Below are positions 1-6,435 of a DNA stretch of 7,844 nucleotides, piece after piece. How positions within the stretch are numbered: the stretch's first letter is position 1; each line of letters begins with the position of its first letter. The notes beneath the pieces are model-generated. The model saw nothing but the letters and a program-made list of their open reading frames with translations, was not told the DNA's origin and made no database searches. Origin of the DNA: Planctomycetota bacterium (GTDB taxonomy: Bacteria > Planctomycetota > Planctomycetia > Pirellulales > Pirellulaceae); contig JAPLNJ010001053.1 of assembly GCA_026692885.1 (NCBI GenBank), forward strand, positions 1 to 7,844. Reading direction: 5' to 3'. The position numbers and the translations under genes were made by a program.

Positions 1-312
1 CAGGGCGGTAGCGTGGAGACCAGCCGGCCAACAACGCACAGTAACCCGACATTTATCGAACAAGACGTTGTGCACTACTGTGTGACGAACATGCCGGGCG
101 CCGTCGGTCGCACCAGCACGTTCGCCTTGTGCAATGTGACGCTGCCGTGGGCGATGCTCCTCGCCCACCGGGGGCTCGAAACGGCGGCCCGCCAGTTGCC
201 GCCCGTCGCCGCCGCAGTGAACATCCACCACGGACAGATTACCAACCGAGCCGTGGCCGAGTCGTTTGAAATGCCATACAACGCCCACATGATGGAGAGA
301 GAAACCCGATGA
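1..312 (+). CDS. ald: Alanine dehydrogenase, C-terminal part (5' end outside window)
   Basis: The frame is open from the first base and ends in TGA at 310-312, giving 103 residues with no start in view. It reads QGGSVETSRPTTHSNPTF, then VVHYCVTNMPGAV, RTSTFAL and NVTLPW. These are landmark strings of the C-terminal third of bacterial alanine dehydrogenase, which interconverts L-alanine and pyruvate plus ammonia with NAD in the cytoplasm. The catalytic Lys/His region and most of the NAD-binding domain lie upstream and cannot be checked. A GTG at 13 is internal to the conserved region and is not a credible start. The last four bases overlap the purE start (ATGA), so the two genes are probably co-transcribed and translationally coupled. 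The pairing has no obvious metabolic logic. Identification is firm; completeness is unknown. Confidence 0.9.
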   Translation, partial: QGGSVETSRPTTHSNPTFIEQDVVHYCVTNMPGAVGRTSTFALCNVTLPWAMLLAHRGLETAARQLPPVAAAVNIHHGQITNRAVAESFEMPYNAHMMERETR

Positions 313-866
313 CCGACAAGCCCACACCCCTGGTCGGAATCCTGATGGGCAGCGACAGCGATTGGCCGAAAATCAACGCGGCCGCTGCTGCACTTGAGGA
401 GTTCGGCGTGCCTTATGAAGTCCATGTGATGAGCGCCCATCGCACGCCGCAGGCGGTCGCCAAGTATGCCTTGACGGCTGCCACGCGGGGCGTGCGGGTC
501 ATCATCGCGGCGGCGGGCGGAGCCGCCCACTTGGCAGGCGTCGTTGCAGCGCACACCACGCTGCCGGTGATTGGCTTGCCGGTACCGACGCCGGATCTAG
601 GCGGACTCGATTCGTTATTGTCAACCGTCCAGATGCCGGGCGACGTGCCGGTGGCCAGCATGGCGGTCGGGATGGGCGGCCCGCGCAACGCGGGTTTGTT
701 CGCGGTCCAGATCTTGGCCACGGCGGACGAGCGTCTACAGGTCCGACTGGCGGAATTCAAACAGCAACTGGCCGACAAGATTGCGGCGAAGGATGCCCAA
801 TTCCAGCAGAAGCTGAAGGCCGCGAACGCGGCCCAGCCGCAACCCAAGGATCGCGAAGTGAATTAG
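309..866 (+). CDS. purE: N5-carboxyaminoimidazole ribonucleotide mutase PurE
   Basis: This 185-residue protein is the class I PurE of de novo purine synthesis, which converts N5-CAIR to CAIR in the cytoplasm. The signatures are in order: GSDSDWP (residues 14-20), MSAHRTP (41-47), AGGAAHLAG (69-77), PVIGLPVPT (86-94), SLLSTVQMP (102-110) and NAGLFAVQIL (127-136). The SDSD and SAHR motifs form the nucleotide-binding active site in the family. The usual HLPG is HLAG here. Most PurE proteins have about 160-170 residues; this one adds an Ala/Gln/Lys-rich, probably helical tail from about residue 145. The ATG overlaps the ald stop and is preceded by a GGAGAGAG stretch (294-301), supporting this start. 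No purK is visible, although class I PurE normally works with PurK. Confidence 0.95.
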   Translation: MTDKPTPLVGILMGSDSDWPKINAAAAALEEFGVPYEVHVMSAHRTPQAVAKYALTAATRGVRVIIAAAGGAAHLAGVVAAHTTLPVIGLPVPTPDLGGLDSLLSTVQMPGDVPVASMAVGMGGPRNAGLFAVQILATADERLQVRLAEFKQQLADKIAAKDAQFQQKLKAANAAQPQPKDREVN

Positions 867-884
867 TGTCGGGTCTTCAAAGTA

Positions 885-932
885 GCCATCACGCTCCGCG
901 TGATGGCATGTCATCTCGCGGAGCGAGATGAC
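885..932. repeat. Head-to-head pair of REP-like hairpins
   Basis: There are two perfect 10-bp stems with 3-base loops. The first is GCCATCACGC (885-894), loop TCC, GCGTGATGGC (898-907). The second is GTCATCTCGC (910-919), loop GGA, GCGAGATGAC (923-932). They are separated by AT and are inverted relative to each other, so the whole 48 bases is an inverted repeat centred at 908.5. Comparing one unit with the reverse complement of the other shows two base-pair differences, both compensated in the opposite arm. There is no T-run, so it is not a typical intrinsic terminator. It sits in the purE-mtnA gap and could act as an mRNA 3'-end stabiliser or simply be a mobile palindrome. Confidence 0.85.
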
Positions 933-996
933 CACATTCTTGCGACAGTTATTTCTTTCGCGATCCTAAGATAGGGCGTGGCCCCGAGATGAAAGC

Positions 997-2052
997 ATGG
1001 CCGAACATATGGAAACGTTACACTGGGTTGGTGATACGGGTGGGCACCTGTTGCTGATCGACCAAACCGCCTTGCCAGTCGAGTGCCGAGAACTGACCTG
1101 CTGGGACGTGGAAACCGTGCATGCAGCAATCCGGTCCCTGCAGGTGCGAGGCGCCCCGGCCATCGGCCTCGCCGCGGCCTACGGGGTCTGCCTGGGTCTG
1201 CAATCGGCCGCCGGCTGTGACGAGGCTACTTTTTTCCAGCAGTTGGAGGAGGTGACCGCATACTTGGCAGCGAGTCGTCCGACCGCGGTCAATCTGTTCT
1301 GGGCTTTGCGGCGCATGCGGGACCGAGCGCAGGCCCTGCGCGGACAGCAATCGCCGCAAGCAATCCACGCCGCACTCTTGGCCGAGGCCCGGGCGATCCA
1401 CGAGGAAGACCGGGCGATGTGCCATGCCATCGGGCGACACGGGGCGGATTTGCTAAGGGACGGGGCGGGAGTGTTGACGCACTGTAATGCCGGCGGCCTG
1501 GCGGCGTCGGAGTACGGAACCGCCTTGTCGGTGATCTTTACAGCGCAAGACCAAGGCAAGCGACTGCACGTCTACGCGGACGAAACCCGGCCGTTGCTGC
1601 AGGGGGCTCGGCTGACCGCTTGGGAGTTGCAGCGGCGGGGCGTGCAGGTCACGCTGATTTGCGATTCGATGGCAGCGCAGGTCATGCGCGAGGGCCGCAT
1701 CCAGGTCGTGATCACCGGCGCCGATCGCATCGCCGCGAATGGGGATACGGCCAACAAGATCGGCACGTACTCGGTCGCCACGTTGGCGCGCGCCCACCAG
1801 CTTCCGTTCTACGTGGCCGCGCCGACCAATACGTTCGACTTGTCGCTTGGCCGTGGCGACGATATTCCAATTGAGCAACGGGCGGCCCAAGAGATCACGC
1901 ACGGCTTCGGCCGCCAGACCGCGCCGGACGGCATCAAGGTGTATAATCCAGCCTTCGATGTGACGCCGGCCCGTTTGATCGAGGCGATCATCACCGAGCG
2001 GGGCATCATTTCTCCCGTGACGAGCACCAACATCCGACGGATTTGTTCCTAA
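997..2052 (+). CDS. mtnA: S-methyl-5-thioribose-1-phosphate isomerase MtnA
   Basis: This 351-residue enzyme of the methionine salvage pathway isomerises the aldose 5-methylthioribose-1-phosphate to the ketose methylthioribulose-1-phosphate in the cytoplasm. It belongs to the eIF2B-alpha/beta/delta-like superfamily. Family landmarks are RGAPAIG (51-57), RPTAVNLFWA (94-103), THCNAGGLA (161-169), ETRPLLQGARLTA (196-208), GADRIAANGD (241-250), NKIGTY (253-258) and FYVAAPTNTFD (271-281). By analogy with characterised MtnA, Cys163 and Asp243 are the catalytic Cys and Asp, which separates it from eIF2B-type subunits and from ribose-1,5-bisphosphate isomerase. Length is normal. The ATG at 997 is taken as start; ATG 1009 (residue 5) is possible, and neither has a strong ribosome binding site. 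A -10-like TAAGAT lies at 967-972 without a good -35. No other salvage gene is adjacent. Confidence 0.95.
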   Translation: MAEHMETLHWVGDTGGHLLLIDQTALPVECRELTCWDVETVHAAIRSLQVRGAPAIGLAAAYGVCLGLQSAAGCDEATFFQQLEEVTAYLAASRPTAVNLFWALRRMRDRAQALRGQQSPQAIHAALLAEARAIHEEDRAMCHAIGRHGADLLRDGAGVLTHCNAGGLAASEYGTALSVIFTAQDQGKRLHVYADETRPLLQGARLTAWELQRRGVQVTLICDSMAAQVMREGRIQVVITGADRIAANGDTANKIGTYSVATLARAHQLPFYVAAPTNTFDLSLGRGDDIPIEQRAAQEITHGFGRQTAPDGIKVYNPAFDVTPARLIEAIITERGIISPVTSTNIRRICS

Positions 2053-2205
2053 CACCAAAGGGTTTTCCCGGTTCCCTAAGAAAAATACACCCCGTCTGAC
2101 GGGAATGTCCTTGTGCGCGACGCGCCAAATGCACTAGGCTAATGGATCATTCGGCCCGGGGGTGGACTTATGGCTGAATAGCTCCCGACATCATCAACCA
2201 AGTGG

Positions 2206-2225
2206 GTCAGGCTTTCCAGCCTGAC
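2206..2225. repeat. Palindromic hairpin upstream of the lipid operon
   Basis: GTCAGGCT (2206-2213) and AGCCTGAC (2218-2225) form a perfect 8-bp stem closed by TTCC. The wording, with flanking GTGG, resembles a dispersed palindromic repeat I associate with planctomycete genomes, but that is from memory. It is 43 bases before the methyltransferase ATG and just upstream of a candidate promoter at 2232-2260. It could be an operator-like site, but the lack of a T-run argues against a terminator for mtnA. Confidence 0.6.
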
Positions 2226-2231
2226 ACGAAC

Positions 2232-2260
2232 TTGCCGGATGGGATCAACCACAATACATT
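2232..2260 (+). promoter_or_regulatory. Candidate promoter of the phospholipid operon (near-leaderless)
   Basis: TTGCCG (2232-2237) and TACATT (2255-2260) are spaced by 17 bases and each matches the sigma70 consensus at four of six positions. Transcription would start around 2267, essentially at the ATG at 2269. The gene has no Shine-Dalgarno sequence, which fits a leaderless message. A weaker alternative, TTGTGC (2111-2116) with TAGGCT (2135-2140) at 18-base spacing, would give a leader of about 120 bases containing the 2206-2225 hairpin. Confidence 0.4.
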
Positions 2261-2268
2261 CATAAACC

Positions 2269-2949
2269 ATGTTACGGCGAATTTCTGAATACTCGACCTT
2301 TGTCCGAGAGTTCCGGCGGACGTTTGAAACCACGGGCGCGCTGCTGCCCAGTGGACGCTTGCTGGCCCGAGCGATGGTGCGGCCGATCAGCGCGCACGAA
2401 ACCCCGGTGCGGATTCTCGAAGTGGGAGCTGGTACCGGCGCGGTGACCAAGGAAATCCTGCGGCACGTCAAGTCCGACGACCACTTCGACGTGGTGGAAC
2501 TCAACGACCGGTTTGTGCAGGTCCTGCAACGGCGTTTCGCGACCGAACCGGCCTTCCAAGCGGTTGCCGATCGGACCACCATCCTCCACGCGGCGGTTCA
2601 AGACCTGCAAGTTACCCAACCGTACGACTTTATCATCTCCGGGTTGCCACTCAACAATTTCTCGACACAGTTGGTCAAGGAGATTTTCCAGCACCTGCTG
2701 ACCTTGTTGCGTCCGGGGGGCACCTTGAGCTTCTACGAATACCTCTGGATCCGGCGGTTCAAGATGCTGGTGTCGACGCCGAAGGAACGCCGACGCGTGG
2801 CCGAGGTCGGTAGTCTCATGAAGAGTTATCTCAAACAGTACGAATTCCATTGCGACACGATCTTCGTCAATCTGCCGCCGGCTCTCGCTCATCATCTGCG
2901 TTTGGAAGGCAACGGCAATGGCTCCTGGCATGCACCCATTGTCTCTTGA
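2269..2949 (+). CDS. Phospholipid N-methyltransferase-like SAM-dependent methyltransferase
   Basis: This 226-residue class I (Rossmann) methyltransferase has a motif I ILEVGAGTG (residues 49-57), an acidic strand-2 end VVELND (75-80) expected to bind the SAM ribose, and a motif IV-like SGLPLNNF (124-131). It opens with FVREFRRTFETTGALLPSGRL (about 11-31), the layout of bacterial phospholipid N-methyltransferases (PmtA-like, COG3963) and, more distantly, rRNA adenine dimethylases. The family methylates phosphatidylethanolamine stepwise to mono-, dimethyl- and phosphatidylcholine at the membrane surface. The neighbouring psd and pssA make that substrate, which strongly supports a lipid role. 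The basic IRRFKM region (161-166) could contact lipid headgroups. No Shine-Dalgarno precedes ATG 2269. The number of methyl groups added cannot be told from sequence. The 3' end overlaps psd by 32 bases. Confidence 0.75.
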   Translation: MLRRISEYSTFVREFRRTFETTGALLPSGRLLARAMVRPISAHETPVRILEVGAGTGAVTKEILRHVKSDDHFDVVELNDRFVQVLQRRFATEPAFQAVADRTTILHAAVQDLQVTQPYDFIISGLPLNNFSTQLVKEIFQHLLTLLRPGGTLSFYEYLWIRRFKMLVSTPKERRRVAEVGSLMKSYLKQYEFHCDTIFVNLPPALAHHLRLEGNGNGSWHAPIVS

Positions 2950-3967
2950 AAATCGGGAATCCGCCGCACACAGTGCCGGTCCGCCGACGGACGCGGAACC
3001 GCTGCCCGCTGACGTGGACTCGATTCAGCCCGGCGGCGGTTTCTGCATGTCCCTGGAGTTGGGCTGGGGCTATGGGCGGCGCTGGTGGTTAAAGACCTTC
3101 CGGCGCGGCTACGTGGCCCGGATGGCCGCCTTGCGCCGCGGCGAACCCACCGGCTGTCCGCACGACGTGTTGGATTCCCGGGACCTCAAGTTCTATCACA
3201 ACCAAAGCGGCTGCCACTGGGACCCGGCGGACGACCCGTTTACCTGGCGGGATCGTTTGCCGTTGGCTCGTGCCGGTTTTGCCGAGTTACTGATCATCGG
3301 AGGCGGGTTCGCGGTCCTGACGATGATTGCGGCCTGGCTGTTTTGGCCTGCCTGTTTCATCCCTGCCCTGCTGGGCTTGTTCGTGATTTCCTTTTTTCGC
3401 GATCCGTCGCGGAACGTCCCGTCGGGCGAAGGCCTCGTCGTCGCGCCTGCCGATGGGAAAGTGGTCGCGATCGAACGCCTGCCACACGACGAATTCGTCG
3501 GCGGTCCGGCTGTCATGGTGGGGATCTTCTTGAGCGTGTTCAATGTGCATTTGAACCGCACCCCCGTGGCGGCACGCATCGTCGGCTTGAGATACCGTCG
3601 CGGCAAGTTCCTGAATGCCCTGCGTCCCGAATCCGCCCGCGAGAACGAGCAAATGGCGATCCGGTTGGTCGAAACCTCGCCGCCCTACCGCCGCTTGGTC
3701 GTGCGTCAGATCGCCGGGGCCATCGCGCGGCGGATCGTGTGCTGGGTCGCTCCGGGCGAGTGTCTGGAACGTGGCGCGAAAGTGGGTATGATCAAGTTGG
3801 GGTCGCGCACGGAGTTGGTGCTGCCCGAGACGCCGGGACTGGTGCTGCATGTGAAGCTCGGAGATCACGTGCGGGCCGGTTCCTCGGTGGTGGCCCGCTA
3901 CGAAAACATTTCCGATCCTCCGGAGAAGTCGCATGTTACGACACAAGGAACGTCAGGCTCCGCGTGA
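2918..3967 (+). CDS. psd: Phosphatidylserine decarboxylase proenzyme with N-terminal extension
   Basis: This enzyme decarboxylates phosphatidylserine to phosphatidylethanolamine at the cytoplasmic membrane. Core motifs are FFRDPSRNVP (159-168), VAPADGKVV (175-183), FLSVFNVHLNRTPV (204-217), GKFLNAL (229-235), SARENEQ (239-245), IAGAIARRIV (265-274) and GMIKLGSRTELVLP (290-303). By family knowledge the proenzyme cleaves itself at Gly295-Ser296, and Ser296 becomes the pyruvoyl cofactor. The LGSR form is that of short (PSD-A type) enzymes, usually just over 200 residues; this has 349. A hydrophobic stretch at about 122-160 likely makes two membrane segments. Residues 1-120 are extra, with Cys80 and Cys99, and match nothing I recognise. 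ATG 2918 overlaps the methyltransferase gene and has GGAAGG (2904-2909) eight bases upstream; ATG 3047 (Met44) is an alternative. The last codons overlap pssA. Confidence 0.93.
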   Translation: MAPGMHPLSLENRESAAHSAGPPTDAEPLPADVDSIQPGGGFCMSLELGWGYGRRWWLKTFRRGYVARMAALRRGEPTGCPHDVLDSRDLKFYHNQSGCHWDPADDPFTWRDRLPLARAGFAELLIIGGGFAVLTMIAAWLFWPACFIPALLGLFVISFFRDPSRNVPSGEGLVVAPADGKVVAIERLPHDEFVGGPAVMVGIFLSVFNVHLNRTPVAARIVGLRYRRGKFLNALRPESARENEQMAIRLVETSPPYRRLVVRQIAGAIARRIVCWVAPGECLERGAKVGMIKLGSRTELVLPETPGLVLHVKLGDHVRAGSSVVARYENISDPPEKSHVTTQGTSGSA

Positions 3968-4859
3968 CGACGCTACCACAGCGCGGCGTCTGGCGCGACG
4001 GCGCAAAATGGTGGCGGTATTGCCGTCCTTGCTGACCCTGGGAAACGCGGTGTGTGGGTTCGCTGCGATTACCTACGCTGCCAAGGTCGGCCCGGAGGTG
4101 GCCTCCGACGTGGCGATGCCTAACCTGTACTTCGCCGCGTGGCTGATCTTTGCGGCCATGGTGTTCGACGTGTTGGACGGTCCTGTCGCACGTTTCATGC
4201 GGCAAACGAGCTCGTTTGGGGCTCAATTAGACAGCTTGGCTGACGCCATTAGCTTTGGTGTTGCTCCCGCGTTCCTGATGCTGAAGTTCTCGCCGGTGCT
4301 CCATCCGCGCGTGCTGTGGGTGATTGGTGTGCTCTACATGCTCTGCGCCGTCTTACGGCTGGCGCGGTTCAACGTGAATCAGGATGACTCACCGCAGCAC
4401 GATTCGTTCCAGGGGCTGCCCTCGCCGGCGGCGGCCGGCACCGTCGCTTCGCTGATCATCATCGGACCGGGACTGGAACGGTGGAGCGAATCGCAAGCGT
4501 CGGAAGTCTTGAGACACATGGGCGAGCTACTGATCACGGCGACGTCCTGCGCTTTGCCCTTTGTCACGCTCGCGGTCGCGTGCTTGATGGTTTCCCGGAT
4601 TCGCTATCCGCATGTGTTCAACCAGGTCTTCAGTGGCCGCCACAGCTACCGAAATTTCGTGAAAATGATCTTTGCCTTGGTCGCGGCCCTGGCGGTCCAC
4701 GAATTGGCCATTCCGATGGTCCTCTGTGCCTATGTGTTCGGTTCGCCACTGCGGGCCTTGTGGGGACGCCTCGCCAACCACCCCGCCGAGATCCCCGCCC
4801 TCGTCCCCGACGAGCCGCCAATTTCACCGCCCAGCCTCGCACCCACCCGCGAACCGTAG
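3933..4859 (+). CDS. pssA: CDP-diacylglycerol-serine O-phosphatidyltransferase
   Basis: This 308-residue integral membrane enzyme makes phosphatidylserine from CDP-diacylglycerol and L-serine, feeding the decarboxylase encoded just upstream. The CDP-alcohol phosphatidyltransferase signature is complete: D79-x2-D82-G83-x2-A86-R87-x8-G96-x3-D100-x3-D104, read in FDVLDGPVARF and SFGAQLDSLADAISFG. The acidic residues bind the metal and the CDP moiety in this family. Hydrophobic segments fall near 28-50, 65-80, 106-118, 127-143, 168-180, 198-221 and 243-270. The N-terminus is basic (RRLARRRK, 18-25) and the C-terminal tail is Pro-rich. The serine-type call rests on LPSLLTLGNAVCGFAA (30-45), RLARFN (142-147) and GLPSPAAAG (161-169). 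ATG 3933 lies within the psd end, with GGAGAAG (3922-3928) as ribosome binding site, so translation is probably coupled. Confidence 0.92.
   Translation: MLRHKERQAPRDDATTARRLARRRKMVAVLPSLLTLGNAVCGFAAITYAAKVGPEVASDVAMPNLYFAAWLIFAAMVFDVLDGPVARFMRQTSSFGAQLDSLADAISFGVAPAFLMLKFSPVLHPRVLWVIGVLYMLCAVLRLARFNVNQDDSPQHDSFQGLPSPAAAGTVASLIIIGPGLERWSESQASEVLRHMGELLITATSCALPFVTLAVACLMVSRIRYPHVFNQVFSGRHSYRNFVKMIFALVAALAVHELAIPMVLCAYVFGSPLRALWGRLANHPAEIPALVPDEPPISPPSLAPTREP
3951..3969. repeat. REP-like hairpin embedded in the psd/pssA overlap
   Basis: CGTCAGGC (3951-3958), loop TCC, GCGTGACG (3962-3969) pairs at seven of eight positions, the exception being G3956 against G3964. It shares the 11-base string GCTCCGCGTGA with the hairpin at 885-907. 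It encodes the C-terminal SGSA of psd including its TGA stop (3965-3967), and in the other frame part of the pssA N-terminus. It may be a repeat captured by coding sequence, or a chance match in GC-rich DNA. Confidence 0.45.
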
Positions 4860-4883
4860 TTCCCATTACCTCGAACCATTTGC

Positions 4884-4912
4884 TTGACCCTCGTCTGCCG
4901 ATCCGTTAGAAT
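4884..4912 (+). promoter_or_regulatory. Sigma70-type promoter of the oxidoreductase gene
   Basis: TTGACC (4884-4889) and TAGAAT (4907-4912) are separated by exactly 17 bases and each matches the housekeeping consensus at five of six positions. A start near 4919 would give a leader of about 80 bases ahead of ATG 5001. The promoter shows that the oxidoreductase is transcribed separately from the lipid operon and rules out an upstream ATG at 4884, which falls in the -35 box. Confidence 0.75.
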
Positions 4913-4924
4913 CGCGGGCCGTCT

Positions 4925-4942
4925 GGGGGATGTATGTCCCCC
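4925..4942 (+). promoter_or_regulatory. Hairpin in the oxidoreductase 5' leader
   Basis: GGGGGA (4925-4930) and TCCCCC (4937-4942) flank the loop TGTATG; the stem can extend by a wobble pair and a C-G pair. It would lie a few bases after the predicted transcription start. No T-run follows, so termination is unlikely. A role in mRNA stability or translation is possible but only inferred. Confidence 0.45.
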
Positions 4943-5000
4943 GGAGTTTCCCACCGTTTCTTTGCCCCACCCATCGCTACCTTCCAGGGGACTACCCAAC

Positions 5001-6395
5001 ATGCACCAGCAGTCGCAGATCACTCGGCGTTCACTCTTGAAAACCCTCGGCGCGGCCGGCCTCGGCGCCTGCGCGCTGCCGCAACTCGTGCCTACGCGGG
5101 CGTGGTCTGGAGAAGGGGCCAACCGCAAGCTGAACCTGGCCCTGATGGGCTGCGGCGGGCGGATGCACCAAATTCTCGGCTCGGCCCTGCAGCAGGGTGA
5201 CCAGGTTGTGGCCATCTGCGACGTCGACACGCGGCAGATCGCAGCCTTGAAGAAAGGCTTCGGTGCTAAGCTGGAGGGGGCCAAGGTTTACTCGGACTAC
5301 CGCAAGCTGCTGGAGTCGGAGAAGTCGGTGGACGCCGTGGTCGTCGCCGCAGGCCAGCGCTGGCACGTGCCGATGAGCAAGGCCGCCATGCTGGCCGGCA
5401 AGCACGTTTTCTGCGAGAAGCCGCTGGCCCATAGCTGCGCCGAGGCTCGGGAGATTCGCGATCTGGGCCGCCAGAGCAAACTGGCCACGCAACTCGGCTC
5501 GCAGGGCGGCTCGACCGATACCTTCCGCCGCAGCATGGAGGTGATCCAGGCGGGCCTGCTGGGCAAGATCCGCGAGGTCCACTGCTGGATCACTCGCAGC
5601 TTCGCGCCCAGCGCGCCGATCGACACCAACGCCGACCCGATCCCCGACGGGCTCGAGTGGGACTTCTGGTGCGGTCCGTCGCCGCTGTTGCCCTACAAGA
5701 ACTACTACCTGGCCGCCCCGGGCCAAGTGGGCTGTCTGCACTGGGGCCGCTGGCTGCCCTTTGGCGACGGGCACTTGGCCGACATGGGCGCCCACGGACT
5801 GAACTTGCCCTGGCGGGCGTTAAAGCTCGGCGCGCCGGTGCGGGCCTCGGTCGCGATCCCCGAACCGCTCAAGGACAGCTATCCCTCGGCCACCGACTTC
5901 CGCTGGGACTTCGCGGCTCGGCCAGGCTTTGAACCGGTGGCCGTCTGGTGGCACGACGGGCGCAAGGCCGGTCCGCCGGAGGAATTGGGCAAGGAACTGC
6001 TGTCGACCTACGGCAAAGTGCCGGACAACGGTGTGCTGTTTGCCGGCGAGAAGGGCATTCTGTTCTCCGACGCCTGGGGCACCGGCGGCGTGGTCAGGCT
6101 CAAGGGCGAAGACAAGTGCCGCGGCGTGATCGGTCACGAAGCCGCGAAGTCGATTCCCGTGACGCTGCCGCGGACCAGGGACCACATGCGCGAATGGCTC
6201 GACGCCTGCAAAGGCGAAGGCAAGACGTTCCAAGGTTTCGACACGGCCGGCTGCGTGGCCGAAATCGCCATGGTCGGCATGGTGGCCATGCGTCTTGGCA
6301 AGCCCATCGAGTGGGACAGTGAGGCCCTCAAGGTCAAGGGCATTGCGGACGCCGAGCCGTTCGTCCACCTTGAGCAGCGTAAGAAGTGGCTGTAG
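5001..6395 (+). CDS. Gfo/Idh/MocA family oxidoreductase with Tat signal
   Basis: This 464-residue protein begins with a twin-arginine signal, TRRSLLKTLGAAGLGA (residues 8-23), so it is probably exported folded with its cofactor. A Rossmann dinucleotide fold follows: LNLALMGCGGRM (44-55), then VVAICDVD (69-76), the family's CEKPLAH (138-144, Lys140 being the conserved active-site lysine) and a GDGHLADMGAHGLNLP segment (255-270, Asp261 and His265 likely catalytic or structural). DGLEWDFWCGPSP (216-228) is typical of planctomycete secreted members. The family oxidises or reduces sugars, inositols and related polyols with NAD(P); the substrate here cannot be deduced. ATG 5001 is chosen because it gives the Tat signal, has AGGGGA (4986-4991) upstream and lies about 80 bases after a strong promoter; an ATG at 4884 would bury the signal. 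Confidence 0.92.
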   Translation: MHQQSQITRRSLLKTLGAAGLGACALPQLVPTRAWSGEGANRKLNLALMGCGGRMHQILGSALQQGDQVVAICDVDTRQIAALKKGFGAKLEGAKVYSDYRKLLESEKSVDAVVVAAGQRWHVPMSKAAMLAGKHVFCEKPLAHSCAEAREIRDLGRQSKLATQLGSQGGSTDTFRRSMEVIQAGLLGKIREVHCWITRSFAPSAPIDTNADPIPDGLEWDFWCGPSPLLPYKNYYLAAPGQVGCLHWGRWLPFGDGHLADMGAHGLNLPWRALKLGAPVRASVAIPEPLKDSYPSATDFRWDFAARPGFEPVAVWWHDGRKAGPPEELGKELLSTYGKVPDNGVLFAGEKGILFSDAWGTGGVVRLKGEDKCRGVIGHEAAKSIPVTLPRTRDHMREWLDACKGEGKTFQGFDTAGCVAEIAMVGMVAMRLGKPIEWDSEALKVKGIADAEPFVHLEQRKKWL

Positions 6396-6435
6396 CCGCA
6401 CCGTCGTTCCCGGCGAGGCTGTGAAGAACTCGTAG

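Noticed and set aside
885..932. Intrinsic terminator after purE
   Set aside because: The stems are strong but no T-run follows either one, and the paired inverted arrangement fits a dispersed repeat better.
997..2052. eIF2B-like or ribose-1,5-bisphosphate isomerase identity for the mtnA gene
   Set aside because: The catalytic CNAGG and GADRIAANGD motifs and the full-length N-terminal domain fit MtnA best.
2091..2103. CCCGT-CTG-ACGGG hairpin after mtnA as a terminator
   Set aside because: The stem is only 5 bp and is not followed by T residues.
4884..5000. Upstream in-frame ATG extending the oxidoreductase by 39 residues
   Set aside because: The ATG lies in the -35 box of a strong promoter, the extension is not conserved-looking, and it would place a Tat signal internally.
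5031..5795. Long minus-strand open frame (254 codons) opposite the oxidoreductase gene
   Set aside because: It is a GC-rich shadow of a well-identified gene on the plus strand, with low-complexity Ala/Arg/Gln-rich translation and no recognisable motif. The same applies to the antisense frames opposite purE, mtnA, the methyltransferase, psd and pssA.
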